From Guptibacillus hwajinpoensis (GTDB lineage Bacteria > Bacillota > Bacilli > Bacillales > Bacillaceae_O), in assembly GCA_016841765.1 (NCBI GenBank), contig JAENYN010000028.1, positions 1 to 60,103 of the forward strand: a stretch of 60,103 nucleotides of DNA, given 5' to 3'. A program made the position numbers and the translations under genes. This document shows positions 35,683 through 45,407 of this stretch, piece by piece. A model generated the notes under the pieces. It did not search any database and was not told the origin of the DNA. It worked only from the letters and a program-made list of their open reading frames with translations. Position 1 is the stretch's first letter. Each line of letters opens with the position of its first letter.

Positions 35683-35946
35683 GGGGCTGGATCACCTCCA
35701 TCGGCTCGTTTTAATAAAAGGAGGACGCCTTTATTGTGCGGCTGCCCGGTCCCTTCCTTTTTTGCGGGCGGCCAGGCACTGCACCGCCTAACGGTCCTTT
35801 ATTCTTTTTATTATACCTTGAACAATGCAGGAATTTCGACTGCGGAATTCGCCGTCCGCTTTTTCCATCGGCCGGCAAGTGCTTCTTGTTGTATATTTTT
35901 AATTTTCTGTTTACGATATAGTTGATCATACAAAGGAGGCGTTGAT

Positions 35947-36150
35947 ATGAGTGATGTCAAAATCAAAGTAATGGATAACGGTCCTCTTCTTGTCAACGGG
36001 GATTTTGAAGTCGTCGATGTGGAAGGCAATACGTTTGAAACCAAAAAGTCGGTCTCGCTTTGCCGCTGCGGCCTATCCGAAAACAAACCTTTTTGTGACG
36101 GCACACACCGCGGCCAATTCGATTCAAAAGTCCGGGCCGAACAGGAGTAA
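35947..36150 (+). CDS. CDGSH iron-sulfur domain protein
   Basis: Protein of 67 residues. The CDGSH zinc-finger-like motif CRCGLSENKPFCDGTH (about 39-54) supplies the three Cys and one His that bind a 2Fe-2S cluster. The first half is a beta-rich segment. The ATG follows AAAGGAGGCGTTGAT. It is divergent from yqkB, another Fe-S related gene, and followed by a strong terminator. A redox or cluster transfer role is inferred from the family. Confidence 0.9.
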   Translation: MSDVKIKVMDNGPLLVNGDFEVVDVEGNTFETKKSVSLCRCGLSENKPFCDGTHRGQFDSKVRAEQE

Positions 36151-36206
36151 GGCACTTGCCGAAAAAGGCACAGCGGCTGCCTTGCAAAACCTAATACAAC
36201 ATCCTG

Positions 36207-36245
36207 AAAGGGCAGCAAACCGCACAGGTTTGGTGCCCTTTTTGA
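36207..36245 (+). terminator. Terminator after the CDGSH gene
   Basis: AAAGGGCAGCAAACC and GGTTTGGTGCCCTTT form a long stem with one opposing G/G mismatch, followed by TTTTT. Confidence 0.85.
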
Positions 36246-36393
36246 TTGAATTGCCTGATCCGACCCGCCTTAAAATTGTTACAGAACAGCATTTCATTTT
36301 GATAGATTATGTTTCCTTTTGAAGCAGCGACGGCAGAGGCTCGCTTTACAACAGATATAAGTATATCGGAAGGGAAACGCCAAAATTGGCCGG

Positions 36394-36577
36394 GCATCAC
36401 ACAAAGAGCGCTTATTGCTTATTCGTCACCAATACGACTCTCACAGCATCAAAAAGGGCACGCTTACCTGCTATTCGTTACCAAAACCTACATCATCAAA
36501 AAGGGAACGCTCACCTGCTATTCGTTACCAAAACCAGCCGTGCATCACCCAACAGGGCACGCATACGGTTATTACAC
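36394..36577. repeat. Family C degenerate tandem repeat (about four units of 47-52 bases)
   Basis: Units start GCATCA at 36394, 36446, about 36493 and 36542. The two central units share AAAAGGGNACGCTNACC and TGCTATTCGTTACCAAAACC almost exactly, while the outer units are diverged. Frames across it have no ribosome site and no protein-like conservation. Confidence 0.7.
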
Positions 36578-36690
36578 TTATGCCGGTAAATTATAAAACG
36601 AACGCCTTGCACTTGCTTCGAAAAAAAAACAGTCAAGCTTCAACAGAGCCAATACCACGCCTGCACCTTCACTCAAAAAGGCAAATCCGT

Positions 36691-36732
36691 TAAAAAACGG
36701 CCATCAGTTCAAAGACTGCGGCCGTTTTTTGT
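36691..36732. terminator. Bidirectional terminator before the TVP38 gene
   Basis: AAAAAACGGCC and GGCCGTTTTTT flank a 17-base loop. It lies 56 bases past the stop of the minus-strand membrane gene. Confidence 0.8.
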
Positions 36733-36787
36733 ATGTTTAATTGTTCACCATGTAGGAATATCCTGCACTCCAAAACCGCGTCCTATA

Positions 36788-37423
36788 TCATTCCGGAATC
36801 CCTTTTCTCCTTTTGGCAAAGAATCGGGCGATAAGGCTTAGCAATGCAAGAATCAATACAGCAGCCACTATCAGCTCGACTTCTCCTGTGATAATGCTGC
36901 TGCCGAGAAAGGTATACGCTACTGTTCCCGGAATAATGCCGAGGAATGTTGCAGCCATATACCGTTTGAACGGGATGCGGGCTGCTGCAGAACCGTAGCT
37001 GACAAGATCAAAGTTCAATACCGGCAATATCCTCAGCATCAATAAATAATAGAACCCCCGCTTTTCCACCCGTTCTTTAAGATTTGCGAGTCTTGACGAA
37101 GAAGTGAGGTTCATTTTCCAGTTTAATTTTTCAACAATCATATATGACACAGCCGCACCCAGCAGTGCCCCTGCGAGCGTGTAAATAAAGCCTTTGACCG
37201 GCCCGAACGCCAGGCCTCCCATGACTGTCACAACCGATGCAGGAAAAAGGGTCAGCGGGCGTACTGCCAATATCGTGATGTAAACGGCTGAAGAAAATAT
37301 TCCGAATGAGAGTATCCACTTTCTCAATACCTCCATATCCGCCCCAAAAGCATGCCGGTTTGCCAGGCCCAGTACTGCCAGGGCACTCACTGCTGCCATC
37401 AGTAAATAAATCTTGCGCTTCAT
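36788..37423 (-). CDS. TVP38/TMEM64-family membrane protein
   Basis: Membrane protein of 211 residues with about five hydrophobic helices. The VTT/SNARE-associated domain pattern is present: FPASVVTVMGGLAFGPVKGFIYTLAGALLGAAVSYMIVEKL and the later LRILPVLNFDLVSYGSAAARIPFKRY. The tail is basic (FFAKRRKG). The ATG follows AAAAGGAGCTGCTCGG. DedA-related proteins include lipid scramblases and flippases; the function here is unproven. Confidence 0.88.
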   Translation of the reverse strand: MKRKIYLLMAAVSALAVLGLANRHAFGADMEVLRKWILSFGIFSSAVYITILAVRPLTLFPASVVTVMGGLAFGPVKGFIYTLAGALLGAAVSYMIVEKLNWKMNLTSSSRLANLKERVEKRGFYYLLMLRILPVLNFDLVSYGSAAARIPFKRYMAATFLGIIPGTVAYTFLGSSIITGEVELIVAAVLILALLSLIARFFAKRRKGIPE

Positions 37424-37533
37424 CCGAGCAGCTCCTTTTCCTTATCTGCCTATTACGTGCTACATGTAATATACCGCATACCGCCGGCTGTTAATCCGAT
37501 TCCATTTTCCCCGCGTTTCACATTTGCCTCATC

Positions 37534-37875
37534 TCACACTGCCGTCCACTCCGCCTTAAGGATATCCCCAAGCGGTATCGTTTGCCGCTTGCCTTCCCCC
37601 GGGGCGCCGGCAAGATGAAGGAGTCCGTTTATCTGGTCAATCCGGGCAATCCGGCCGGTCGCCTGATAAAGGCCGTTTTTATCAAACACGGTAAACGCAA
37701 GCGGTTTTTGCAGGCTGAGCGCCTCTGTGATCATGTCGTCGAGAAACGCAAATTCCTGTTCATCCAACTCCGGCTTTTGCAGGCGCCTGTCTTCTTTTTC
37801 CCAGCTGCGAAGCTTGCCTACGTGCTCCGGAAGCATGAGAGATGTCCACTTGATATTGCCTCTGTCTTTTAACAT
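37534..37875 (-). CDS. YolD-like protein
   Basis: Protein of 113 residues with the YolD-like pattern: DRGNIKWTSLMLPEHVGKLRSW at the start and LGDILKAEWTAV at the end. Genes of this family usually sit beside a UV-repair Y-family polymerase, as here, with 14 bases between them. The ATG follows ATAGGAGGAGAACC. A supporting role in translesion synthesis is inferred from context only. Confidence 0.88.
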   Translation of the reverse strand: MLKDRGNIKWTSLMLPEHVGKLRSWEKEDRRLQKPELDEQEFAFLDDMITEALSLQKPLAFTVFDKNGLYQATGRIARIDQINGLLHLAGAPGEGKRQTIPLGDILKAEWTAV

Positions 37876-37889
37876 GGTTCTCCTCCTAT

Positions 37890-39137
37890 CTATTTTTTAT
37901 GGCCGCCGATCAGCCCGCTTCGATGTTTTTCCGTTCCTGCCTCCGTAAAAGATACCGCCCGCAGCAGCTTTTCGCTCCCATGTTTGCGGCGGATGGCGTC
38001 CATTGTGTAGCCGAGCCGGCGCCGGCGGGGCCTGCCGGGGTCGAATAGGCTGAGCTGGACGTTCTCGTCATCGGTAATATTGGAAAGCGCAATGGATATT
38101 TTACGGACAGTTCCGCCCTGATAGTGCTCATCGAGAAGTTCGAGGCAAACCCGATAAAGCTCCATTGTCACGTTTGTCGGCTGGCTGATTGTACGGGAAC
38201 GGTGAAAACCTCCCCCGCCCTCATCCTTGCTGTACCCGAGGCCGAGGCTCACCGTCCGGCCCGCCTTTTTGTGGTTTCTGGCCCGGCGTGCCACTTCCTC
38301 GCACATTTCAAGAATGACGTGTTTCACATCCTCCGGGTTCTTATAATCCCTGAGCAGGATCTGGCTTTTGCCGAAGCTGATCTGCCCCTGCATGATCGGG
38401 GCGCCGAGTTCGGAAAGATCGATGCCATTGGCATGATAATATAGCTGATTTCCCATGATGCCGAACTTTTTCTCAAGCCGTTCAAGCGGAAAAGCTGCCA
38501 GCTGGCCGACATTGAATATCCCCATGCGGTTCAGGGTCCGTTCAACCCGGGTGCCGATGCCCCACATTTTGCTGAGCGGCGCGAGCGGCCATAGCTTTTC
38601 CGGCACATCTTCATAACGCCATTCGGCAATTCCTTTATGTTTCGCTTCGAGATCGAGCGCCAGTTTGGCCAGCAGCATATTGGGCCCGATGCCAACTGCA
38701 CACGGAAGCTGGAATTCCTTATCGATTTCATCCCTTATTTTTTCTGCCATGATCCACGCCCCTTCACTGCCATCCACTTTCAAAAAGCTTTCATCCACGC
38801 TGTATGTGTGGATGGCTTCTTTCGGCACAAAACGGTTGAAAAGCCGGGTGATTTCCATCGACACCCGCAAATACAGGGACATTTCCGCATTCACCGTCAG
38901 GATGCGGGGATCGGCGGGAATTTCAAACAGGCGGCTTCCCGTCCTGATGCCGAATTCCTTTTTAAGGCGTGGGGAAGCGGCGAGCACGACACTTCCCTGG
39001 CGGTCGGTGTCACCGACAACAGCCAGATGGCAATCAAGCGGATCGAGCCCCCGCATCACCGCTGAGCAGCTCGCATAAAAACTCTTCATATCAATACAAA
39101 GGATTTTCTGGTCCGGCAGTTCTGTGTATTCAACCAT
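37890..39137 (-). CDS. yqjW: Y-family DNA polymerase, UvrX/YqjW type
   Basis: Translesion polymerase of 415 residues. Catalytic acidic residues are in CIDMKSFYASC and YSVDESFLKVDG. The thumb helix-hairpin-helix region (MWGIGTRVERTLNRMGIFNVGQLA) and the little-finger domain follow. I chose the ATG at 39137, preceded by AGGAGGGAGACTTT. It differs from the dinB product at 50 kb and groups with YqjW/UvrX by its YolD partner. A LexA box in the promoter indicates SOS induction. Confidence 0.92.
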   Translation of the reverse strand: MVEYTELPDQKILCIDMKSFYASCSAVMRGLDPLDCHLAVVGDTDRQGSVVLAASPRLKKEFGIRTGSRLFEIPADPRILTVNAEMSLYLRVSMEITRLFNRFVPKEAIHTYSVDESFLKVDGSEGAWIMAEKIRDEIDKEFQLPCAVGIGPNMLLAKLALDLEAKHKGIAEWRYEDVPEKLWPLAPLSKMWGIGTRVERTLNRMGIFNVGQLAAFPLERLEKKFGIMGNQLYYHANGIDLSELGAPIMQGQISFGKSQILLRDYKNPEDVKHVILEMCEEVARRARNHKKAGRTVSLGLGYSKDEGGGGFHRSRTISQPTNVTMELYRVCLELLDEHYQGGTVRKISIALSNITDDENVQLSLFDPGRPRRRRLGYTMDAIRRKHGSEKLLRAVSFTEAGTEKHRSGLIGGHKK

Positions 39138-39181
39138 AAAGTCTCCCTCCTGTGTCTTTCTCTCTATACTATCCTTTCCAC

Positions 39182-39195
39182 CGAACACGCGTTCT
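39182..39195. promoter_or_regulatory. LexA box of yqjW
   Basis: CGAACACGCGTTCT matches the Bacillus LexA consensus CGAACnnnnGTTCG at all but the last base. It lies about 15 bases downstream of the -10 element, where LexA would block transcription. Confidence 0.85.
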
Positions 39196-39209
39196 TATTC
39201 GTTGTTTTT

Positions 39210-39239
39210 ATTATAAGAGAATATATATTCCACTTTCAA
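39210..39239 (-). promoter_or_regulatory. Sigma-A promoter of yqjW
   Basis: TTGAAA (39234-39239), an 18-base spacer and TATAAT (39210-39215) on the minus strand. Confidence 0.7.
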
Positions 39240-39444
39240 TGGAATTTTTTGTGATGCTCAGCAAGAAGACCCGGTCAGCGGCATGTTTTGTAAGTAAAGG
39301 CAGCTGCATTTTGGCTGACCCAAGTCGGATGAGGCAGGATTGGGGCAGCAAGACGGTATGCTAAAAAAACATACGGGACTATTAAGGCTGCCTCCCGCCT
39401 GTTTATAATAGAGGTAAGGAATTTTGGAAAAAGGAGAACGGCAC

Positions 39445-39636
39445 ATGGACAGAAGCTTACTTGCCGGGATGATCCGGCGCAGATTGGCACAATATGATCA
39501 GGCAAACACCAGCCTGCCCGCAGCTGACATGGAAAAGCTGATCGATAAAGCAGAGGACATGCTCGAAGGACAGGGCAGTGAAGCAGATGTTGGGGATGTT
39601 CTGGAAGATGTCGTATATGAGTATATAACCGGATGA
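39445..39636 (+). CDS. YqzH-like small protein
   Basis: Acidic helical protein of 63 residues, starting MDRSLLAGMIRRRLAQYDQ and ending DVLEDVVYEYITG. Resemblance to YqzH, which lies near yqjW in B. subtilis, is by memory and position, so the name is tentative. The ATG follows AAAAGGAGAACGGCAC. It is divergent from yqjW. Function unknown. Confidence 0.7.
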   Translation: MDRSLLAGMIRRRLAQYDQANTSLPAADMEKLIDKAEDMLEGQGSEADVGDVLEDVVYEYITG

Positions 39637-39687
39637 CAGGAAAAGTATCGAACCGATGAACAAATGGATTAACATCACATTTACTAA

Positions 39688-39736
39688 AGAAAAAACGCTC
39701 AAAGATTTTTTTGAAAAATCTTTGAGCGTTTTAAAA
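39688..39736. terminator. Terminator between the yqzH-like gene and yqjQ
   Basis: AAAACGCTCAAAGATTTTT and AAAAATCTTTGAGCGTTTT pair across TTG, a 19-base-pair stem usable in both directions. Its core stem is the same as in the terminator at 45408. Confidence 0.85.
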
Positions 39737-39833
39737 ATAATATATCTCCTTCAAACAGCTGATTGGATAAACAAACCTGATATATAGAAACAGTTTATGA
39801 TATACAGTGAAAAAAGCACTCTAATGGTGCTTT

Positions 39834-40631
39834 TCACTTCTTCCGAAACGCATCCCCCGCGACTTTTTCCACCAATCCCGGAAATAGCTGGTATAACACA
39901 CTCCCTGCGTTCATCCAGCGCGGCAGGTTAATTTCCCGGCGGGGCTTGACCATGGCTCCGGTAATTTTTTCTGCCACTGCATCAACCGGCAGCATGAACT
40001 TTTCCACACTTTTGACGTAACTGCCCGATTTATCGGCTGTTTCGAAAAAGTTCGTTTTGATCGGCCCGGGATTCACTGCCGTCACATGGATTCCGTATGG
40101 GGCCGCCTCCATCCGCAAACTGTTGGTCAAACCGAGAACGGCATGCTTTGTTGCTGAATAGGCACTCGACTTCGGGGTGGCCAGTTTCCCGGCCTGGGAA
40201 GCGACATTGATGATATGTCCGCTTTTTTGCTCCTTCATATGAGGGAGCACCATTCCGGTACAGGCAATCACGCCGAAAACGTTGACGTCAAACATCTTCT
40301 TCACTTCATCAAGCGGCACTTTTTCAAATTCCTCGAAAATACCGAAACCTGCATTGTTGACAAGTATGTCAATTCTGCCAGCCTGTTTGTAGATGGTGGT
40401 GAAAACCCGTTCGACCTGCCCGGGATCGCTGACATCAAGTCCAAAATATAAAGGGCGTAAGCCGGTTGTCCTTTCAATCCGGCTGGCGGCTGCGGCCAGC
40501 TTGTCTTCCGATCGGGCAAGAAGCACAACCGATGCTCCCAATTCGGCCGCTTTATATGCTGTCTGCTCGCCGATTCCGCTGGAAGCCCCCGTAATGGCGA
40601 CTACTTTTCCTTTCAAATATTGATTTCTCAT
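39834..40631 (-). CDS. yqjQ: Short-chain dehydrogenase YqjQ
   Basis: NAD(P)-dependent SDR of 265 residues. Cofactor motif AITGASSGIGEQTA, NNAG in DILVNNAGFGIFEE, and the catalytic YSATK (Tyr and Lys) preceded by the Ser in NVASQAG. The C-terminal region matches the DltE/YqjQ-like group. It is 21 bases downstream of yqjP, probably in one transcript. Substrate unknown. Confidence 0.9.
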   Translation of the reverse strand: MRNQYLKGKVVAITGASSGIGEQTAYKAAELGASVVLLARSEDKLAAAASRIERTTGLRPLYFGLDVSDPGQVERVFTTIYKQAGRIDILVNNAGFGIFEEFEKVPLDEVKKMFDVNVFGVIACTGMVLPHMKEQKSGHIINVASQAGKLATPKSSAYSATKHAVLGLTNSLRMEAAPYGIHVTAVNPGPIKTNFFETADKSGSYVKSVEKFMLPVDAVAEKITGAMVKPRREINLPRWMNAGSVLYQLFPGLVEKVAGDAFRKK

Positions 40632-40652
40632 ACGACACCTCTGTTGATTTGA

Positions 40653-41621
40653 TCAGTCTGCTGCATAATAACACCATAAAGGGCATGTCCGGTCAACATA
40701 AATAAGCCCTTCATCCTCAAGATAATCAAGTTGTCCGATCGTTTCGGACATCGTAAGGCCAAGCTCTTTCTGAAAGACGGTCGGAAACAGCTTTTTACAA
40801 ATTTGAAAAGCGGTCATCGGCTGTTCTTTCAGCCAGCCATGAATCGTCAAAGCGCGGTCCCGTTGCTTTTTCAGCCTATTTTCCACAAGGGAAGCTGCCT
40901 TTTCGACATTGCGGCCGTGGCCCGGAAGCACAATTTCCGGCCGGAGTGCTGCCACTTTTTTCAGCGAATCATTATAGAGAAGCTGCGGCCGGGATCGTTC
41001 TTCTTCTCCAGGATAAGGGGGTTCAATCAAAGGATTGGAGGAAATATGCTGCAGCAGCACATCGCCGCCGATTGCGACCCCTGTCTCTCTGTTGTGGAGC
41101 ATGATATGGCTTCCGGCATGGCCAGGAACTTCATATATCGACCAGCCGGGCAATCCGGGAGCTTCGTTTCCTTCCGCAATGAAGCCGGTAAGCTTTCTGT
41201 TGCATGAATACTTCATGGACCTGTTCATTTTACCGATGAATTTCAGGAAGTAAGGATCGATGCCGCTCTTTTGGAATAGATTCAGCAAAAATTCCTCATA
41301 GGTGCGAAAAAAAGTTTCATCGCGGCTGATCCACGGATCATTTTTCCAGTGGCCGATAACAGGAATAGATTCGGGCAGATAATCAAGCAAGCCGGCATGA
41401 TCGGGATGATGGTGCGTCAAAATGACCTGTTCAATATCTTCGGGAACCCGCCCCAATTCCTTCAGCTGCAATTTCAAGGCTTCCCAGGCTTCCTCCGTTT
41501 TCGCCCCCGTATCAATGAGCGTGAGGGCCTCGCCTTCAACGAGATAAATATTCACGTCACCGACGGGAAAAGGAGTCGGAAGCACAAGCCGGTGTATGTT
41601 TTCCGTTTTCAACATGTTCAT
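40653..41621 (-). CDS. yqjP: Metallo-beta-lactamase-fold hydrolase YqjP
   Basis: Protein of 322 residues. The metal-binding signature HHHPDHAGL (about 72-80), a downstream His in VPGHAGSHI and an Asp in AIGGDVLL are those of the MBL fold. A C-terminal winged-helix-like part (EQPMTAFQICKKLFP ... ETIGQLDYLEDEGLIYV) follows, as in the glyoxalase II/LACTB2-like group. The ATG follows TGGAGGTAATAG. Specific substrate unknown. Confidence 0.9.
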   Translation of the reverse strand: MNMLKTENIHRLVLPTPFPVGDVNIYLVEGEALTLIDTGAKTEEAWEALKLQLKELGRVPEDIEQVILTHHHPDHAGLLDYLPESIPVIGHWKNDPWISRDETFFRTYEEFLLNLFQKSGIDPYFLKFIGKMNRSMKYSCNRKLTGFIAEGNEAPGLPGWSIYEVPGHAGSHIMLHNRETGVAIGGDVLLQHISSNPLIEPPYPGEEERSRPQLLYNDSLKKVAALRPEIVLPGHGRNVEKAASLVENRLKKQRDRALTIHGWLKEQPMTAFQICKKLFPTVFQKELGLTMSETIGQLDYLEDEGLIYVDRTCPLWCYYAAD

Positions 41622-41744
41622 CTATTACCTCCATATTTTACAATCCATAGAACATTATAGCGAAAAAAGATGTATCTTTGAACTGCCCGCCACTAAACTG
41701 AGGAGCCAGGCCGCCAAGTACGGCAGCATGGCTCCTGAACAGGT

Positions 41745-43367
41745 TCACGGCGTTTTTTCAAGAAGGCGGGCGACCGTCCTTGACAGCAGCTCATGCAGCG
41801 TTCCGAACGAAAATGATAACTCAAGCCGCTCTGTCCACTGGTGGGCATCGCGTCCGAGCGGGCCGAAATTCAAGACCGGGACGTTCAGCGCTTTCAGCGC
41901 TTCAATGGGGAGATTATAGCCGTTCCTGAACAAAGGCATATTCTCTGTCAGCGGCCTGAGCCCCTCTTCCGTTTCTTTCAGCTGGACGAAACTCAAATCA
42001 GAAAGGCCGGCAAAATAGTACTGGTGCTTAAAATCAATGTTATATGTTTTCTTACTATATTCGATTAACTCATCCACCGTATCCATAATCCACGGGTTAT
42101 CTGCAGAAGATACCGCCGGATAAAACGGCGGGCTGTAAAACAGGATAATCATCGGCGCTTCCTTGTTGCAAAGCGCTGCCAGGTCATGGACCAAAATTGT
42201 GGTGAAGTCACGGTCCCCGGCATCGTGCCTGTTGGCGATGAGGTAATTTTGCCGCCTGTGGATTTCCTCTTTCCCATAAAGGTCGATCGCTTTTTGTTTC
42301 AGCGCTTCATACGTGAAGACCTGAACCTTCACAGGTTTCGGCGAATAAGATTGAAAGCCGGCAAACTGGCGGGCGCGGCGAAGAAAATTGTCTTCGATAT
42401 TATGGGCGGCCGCCCGCGCGACCTGCATGAGCAGATTGGTGATGTCTTCTCCCGATCTTTTCATATTCATGACATTGAATAACGCCACCGACGCATGCGG
42501 GATCTGCACAGAATACTCTTCCTTCAGATCTTTTTGCATCAAGTTCACAGGCGGCGGGGTCGCCTCATCCCCCACCCGTTCGCAAAACGCGGCATTAAGC
42601 TCAAGAATCCTGCTGATTTCTGATGCCATATAATTTGAATTCAAGCCGGAAAAAGGCTCACCGACATGTGTCTCCTTCCCGTAACAGAAAAAGCCCGGCA
42701 GCAGCTTGCCGACTGAACCCGTATAGATATACTTCGCGCGGTCGCCCGGATATCTGGAAAACATCGGTTCGGAGTTCAGGCAAACCGCATACTCCAATCC
42801 ATGCTGTTTTGCCATTTCGACCAGGGCAGGAACAGCCTCGATCATGCCGGCGGAATTGACTTCTTCATCAGGAACAGAAAGCATCAGCACATTCCCTTCA
42901 AATTCCCCGGCTGCAGCTTTCTCCACCATCGACATGTGGAGGGCTGCCCCTGCTTTCATATCCATCGCCCCGCGGCCGAATAACCATTCACCTTCGTCAA
43001 GGTCGCGCTGCACATCATCAGGAAGACGGCTGCGGTACTTGTAAAACTCCGCCGTGAGGGCATCGGGACGAAAGGCGAGCTGCTTCCAGGGGCCATAATC
43101 TTCAACCGGCACGACATCAAAGTGGCTGAGCAAAATGACAGTCCGTTTAACACCCGGCTTTTTCACAAGGGCCGTCACAAATGACCTCCCGTCCGCAAGC
43201 GGATGAAGTTTCACCATATCCGTGTTATGTTTAAAATACGGCAAAAAGGATAAATTTCTATGGATGTATTCAGCAACGGCCACTTCATCCTCTGACCCGG
43301 TGATGCTCTGATATTCCACAAGGCTGACGAGCAGTTCCTTGAGCGATTCTTTCGTTTGCCATCTCAT
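41745..43367 (-). CDS. yqjN: M20-family deacylase/peptidase YqjN (RocB-like)
   Basis: Protein of 540 residues related to RocB and YqjN. M20 metal ligands: His and Asp in LLSHFDVVPVEDYGPW, Asp in GRGAMDMKAGAA and Glu-Glu in VPDEEVNS. An inserted dimerisation region makes it longer than usual M20 enzymes, as in RocB. I prefer the ATG at 43367, 6 bases after GGGAGGA; the ATG at 43373 touches that site. Role in amino acid catabolism is inferred from the family. Confidence 0.87.
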   Translation of the reverse strand: MRWQTKESLKELLVSLVEYQSITGSEDEVAVAEYIHRNLSFLPYFKHNTDMVKLHPLADGRSFVTALVKKPGVKRTVILLSHFDVVPVEDYGPWKQLAFRPDALTAEFYKYRSRLPDDVQRDLDEGEWLFGRGAMDMKAGAALHMSMVEKAAAGEFEGNVLMLSVPDEEVNSAGMIEAVPALVEMAKQHGLEYAVCLNSEPMFSRYPGDRAKYIYTGSVGKLLPGFFCYGKETHVGEPFSGLNSNYMASEISRILELNAAFCERVGDEATPPPVNLMQKDLKEEYSVQIPHASVALFNVMNMKRSGEDITNLLMQVARAAAHNIEDNFLRRARQFAGFQSYSPKPVKVQVFTYEALKQKAIDLYGKEEIHRRQNYLIANRHDAGDRDFTTILVHDLAALCNKEAPMIILFYSPPFYPAVSSADNPWIMDTVDELIEYSKKTYNIDFKHQYYFAGLSDLSFVQLKETEEGLRPLTENMPLFRNGYNLPIEALKALNVPVLNFGPLGRDAHQWTERLELSFSFGTLHELLSRTVARLLEKTP

Positions 43368-43492
43368 CGCCATTCCTCCCGGCTGCTGTTGTCTGTTTGA
43401 AAAGTCTTTATATTTGATTCAATACTATAATATTATAGAAAGCGTCGGAAAAAATCCAATTTTCATTCATTTCAGAAAGCAGGTGGCCTAAA

Positions 43493-44218
43493 ATGGAGAC
43501 GAAAGTTTATGCACACCGCGGCGTCAGCTCGCTTGCACCTGAAAATACAATGCCCGCTTTTAAAAAGGCTCTTGAATATAAGGCCGATGGCATCGAACTT
43601 GATGTTCAGCTTTCAAAAGACGGAGTCCCCGTTGTGATACACGATGAAACACTGGAGCGGACCACAACCGGTTCGGGCATGGTGAAGGATCACACTGTGA
43701 CGGAGCTGAAAAAGTTGGATGCTGGCAAATGGTTTTCCCCCGCTTACTGGCATACGGCGATTCCGACGTTCGAGGAATTTGCCGGCTGGGTGGCGGAAAC
43801 GCCCTTAAACATCAATGTCGAACTGAAAACAAACAAAGTCAGGTATGAAGGCATTGAACAAAAGGTCCTCGATATCCTGAAAAAATACGGTCTGACAGAA
43901 CGGTCTGTGATTTCTGCCTTTAATTATGACAGCCTGAAAACCGTCCGGGAAATCGATCCGGATATGAGCTTTGCCCCGCTTTCTTCCAAGCGGCTCGCAA
44001 AGCCGTGCGAATTTGCGGACAGTATCGGTGCAGACAGCATCCACCTGAATTACCGGCTGATCAACCGCAGGCTCCTCAAACATTGTTCCAAAAACGGAAT
44101 CATCTTGAGGACATACACAGTCAATTCCGTCTTTGCTATGCGGAAATGTTTCAAAATGAAAATACCCGCGATTATAACGGATATGCCGCATAAAGCGATA
44201 ATGCTCAAATCCAAATAA
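43493..44218 (+). CDS. Glycerophosphodiester phosphodiesterase (YqiK-like)
   Basis: GDPD-family enzyme of 241 residues that splits glycerophosphodiesters to glycerol-3-phosphate and an alcohol. TIM-barrel motifs: AHRGVSSLAPENTMPAF (HRG and the catalytic Glu), DGIELDVQLSKDGVPVVIHDETLERTT (EXD and second His), INVELK in the middle. There is no signal peptide, so it is cytoplasmic. The ATG follows AGCAGGTGGCC. Confidence 0.92.
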   Translation: METKVYAHRGVSSLAPENTMPAFKKALEYKADGIELDVQLSKDGVPVVIHDETLERTTTGSGMVKDHTVTELKKLDAGKWFSPAYWHTAIPTFEEFAGWVAETPLNINVELKTNKVRYEGIEQKVLDILKKYGLTERSVISAFNYDSLKTVREIDPDMSFAPLSSKRLAKPCEFADSIGADSIHLNYRLINRRLLKHCSKNGIILRTYTVNSVFAMRKCFKMKIPAIITDMPHKAIMLKSK

Positions 44219-44281
44219 AGAGCCTCCAAAATGATATAATGTAAGAAATATGCAACCTAACAGATAGGAGATGACCCTGTA

Positions 44282-45298
44282 ATGACCGCATTATTTTCCC
44301 CGTACAAACTCGGAAACATTGAATTAAAAAACCGGATCGTCATGTCACCGATGTGCATGTACTCGAGCCATCAGGAAGACGGCATGGTCGAGAACTGGCA
44401 CAGGGTCCACTACGTGTCACGGGCCGTAGGAGGAACCGGGCTGATCATGCTTGAAGCGACCGCTGTAACGGCACAGGGCAGAATATCTTCCCGTGATCTG
44501 GGCATCTGGTCTGATGATCATATCAAAGGCCTGTCAGATCTCGTCAGCCAGATTCATGAACAGGGGGCACATACCGCCATCCAGCTGGCCCACGCCGGCA
44601 GAAAAGCGACCGTGGATGGGCCGATTATCGCGCCTTCCGCAATTCCTTACAACGAAAAAATGAAAAAACCGGAAGAAATGACGAAAAAAGATATAGCGGA
44701 GACGGTCAAGGCCTTCAAGGAAGGCGCACAGAGAGCAAAAGAAGCAGGTTTTGATATCATAGAGCTCCATGCCGCACACGGCTACTTGATAAATGAATTT
44801 CTCTCGCCGCTTTCCAACAGGCGGGAAGATGAATATGGCGGCAGCATGGAAAACCGCTATCGTTTTTTAAGCGAAACGATCCGTGCCGTAAAAGAAGTAT
44901 GGGAAGGCCCGCTCATGGTAAGGATTTCGGCAAGTGATTACCACGAAGAAGGCAATGATATCGGCGATTATACGGTAATGGCCGCATGGATGAAAGAAGA
45001 AGGCGTCGATTTGATCGACTGCAGTTCAGGTGCACTTGTGCCCGCCAGGATTAATGTCTATCCAGGCTATCAGGTAAAGTTTGCGGAAACAATCAAAAAA
45101 GAAGCGGCAATAGCCACAGGGGCAGTCGGAATGATCACCTCCGGACTGCAGGCGGAGGAAGCCCTCCAGAATGGGCGCGCTGATCTCATCTTTATCGGAA
45201 GGGCGCTGCTGGATGATCCTTACTGGCCGCTAAGGGCTGCGCGTGAACTCAAAACCGATATCACTCCCCCTGTCCAATATGAACGCGGCTGGAAATAA
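44282..45298 (+). CDS. namA: NADPH dehydrogenase NamA (YqjM)
   Basis: Old yellow enzyme of 338 residues: an FMN-dependent ene-reductase acting on enones, nitro compounds and esters, linked to peroxide stress in B. subtilis. Signatures: [15 protein letters not shown] with the redox-sensing Cys, [28 protein letters not shown], and [30 protein letters not shown] precedes the ATG. It lies 63 bases after the phosphodiesterase gene and may be cotranscribed. Confidence 0.95.
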   Translation: MTALFSPYKLGNIELKNRIVMSPMCMYSSHQEDGMVENWHRVHYVSRAVGGTGLIMLEATAVTAQGRISSRDLGIWSDDHIKGLSDLVSQIHEQGAHTAIQLAHAGRKATVDGPIIAPSAIPYNEKMKKPEEMTKKDIAETVKAFKEGAQRAKEAGFDIIELHAAHGYLINEFLSPLSNRREDEYGGSMENRYRFLSETIRAVKEVWEGPLMVRISASDYHEEGNDIGDYTVMAAWMKEEGVDLIDCSSGALVPARINVYPGYQVKFAETIKKEAAIATGAVGMITSGLQAEEALQNGRADLIFIGRALLDDPYWPLRAARELKTDITPPVQYERGWK

Positions 45299-45407
45299 GA
45301 GGATAGGGTAAAGCCGCTGGAAATCAACTTCCCGTTTTAGAGCAATCTTATAAACTTAAGATTTATTGAGTTAAAGGGTACTCTTTTTGTTGAACAAGAC
45401 ATTATAA

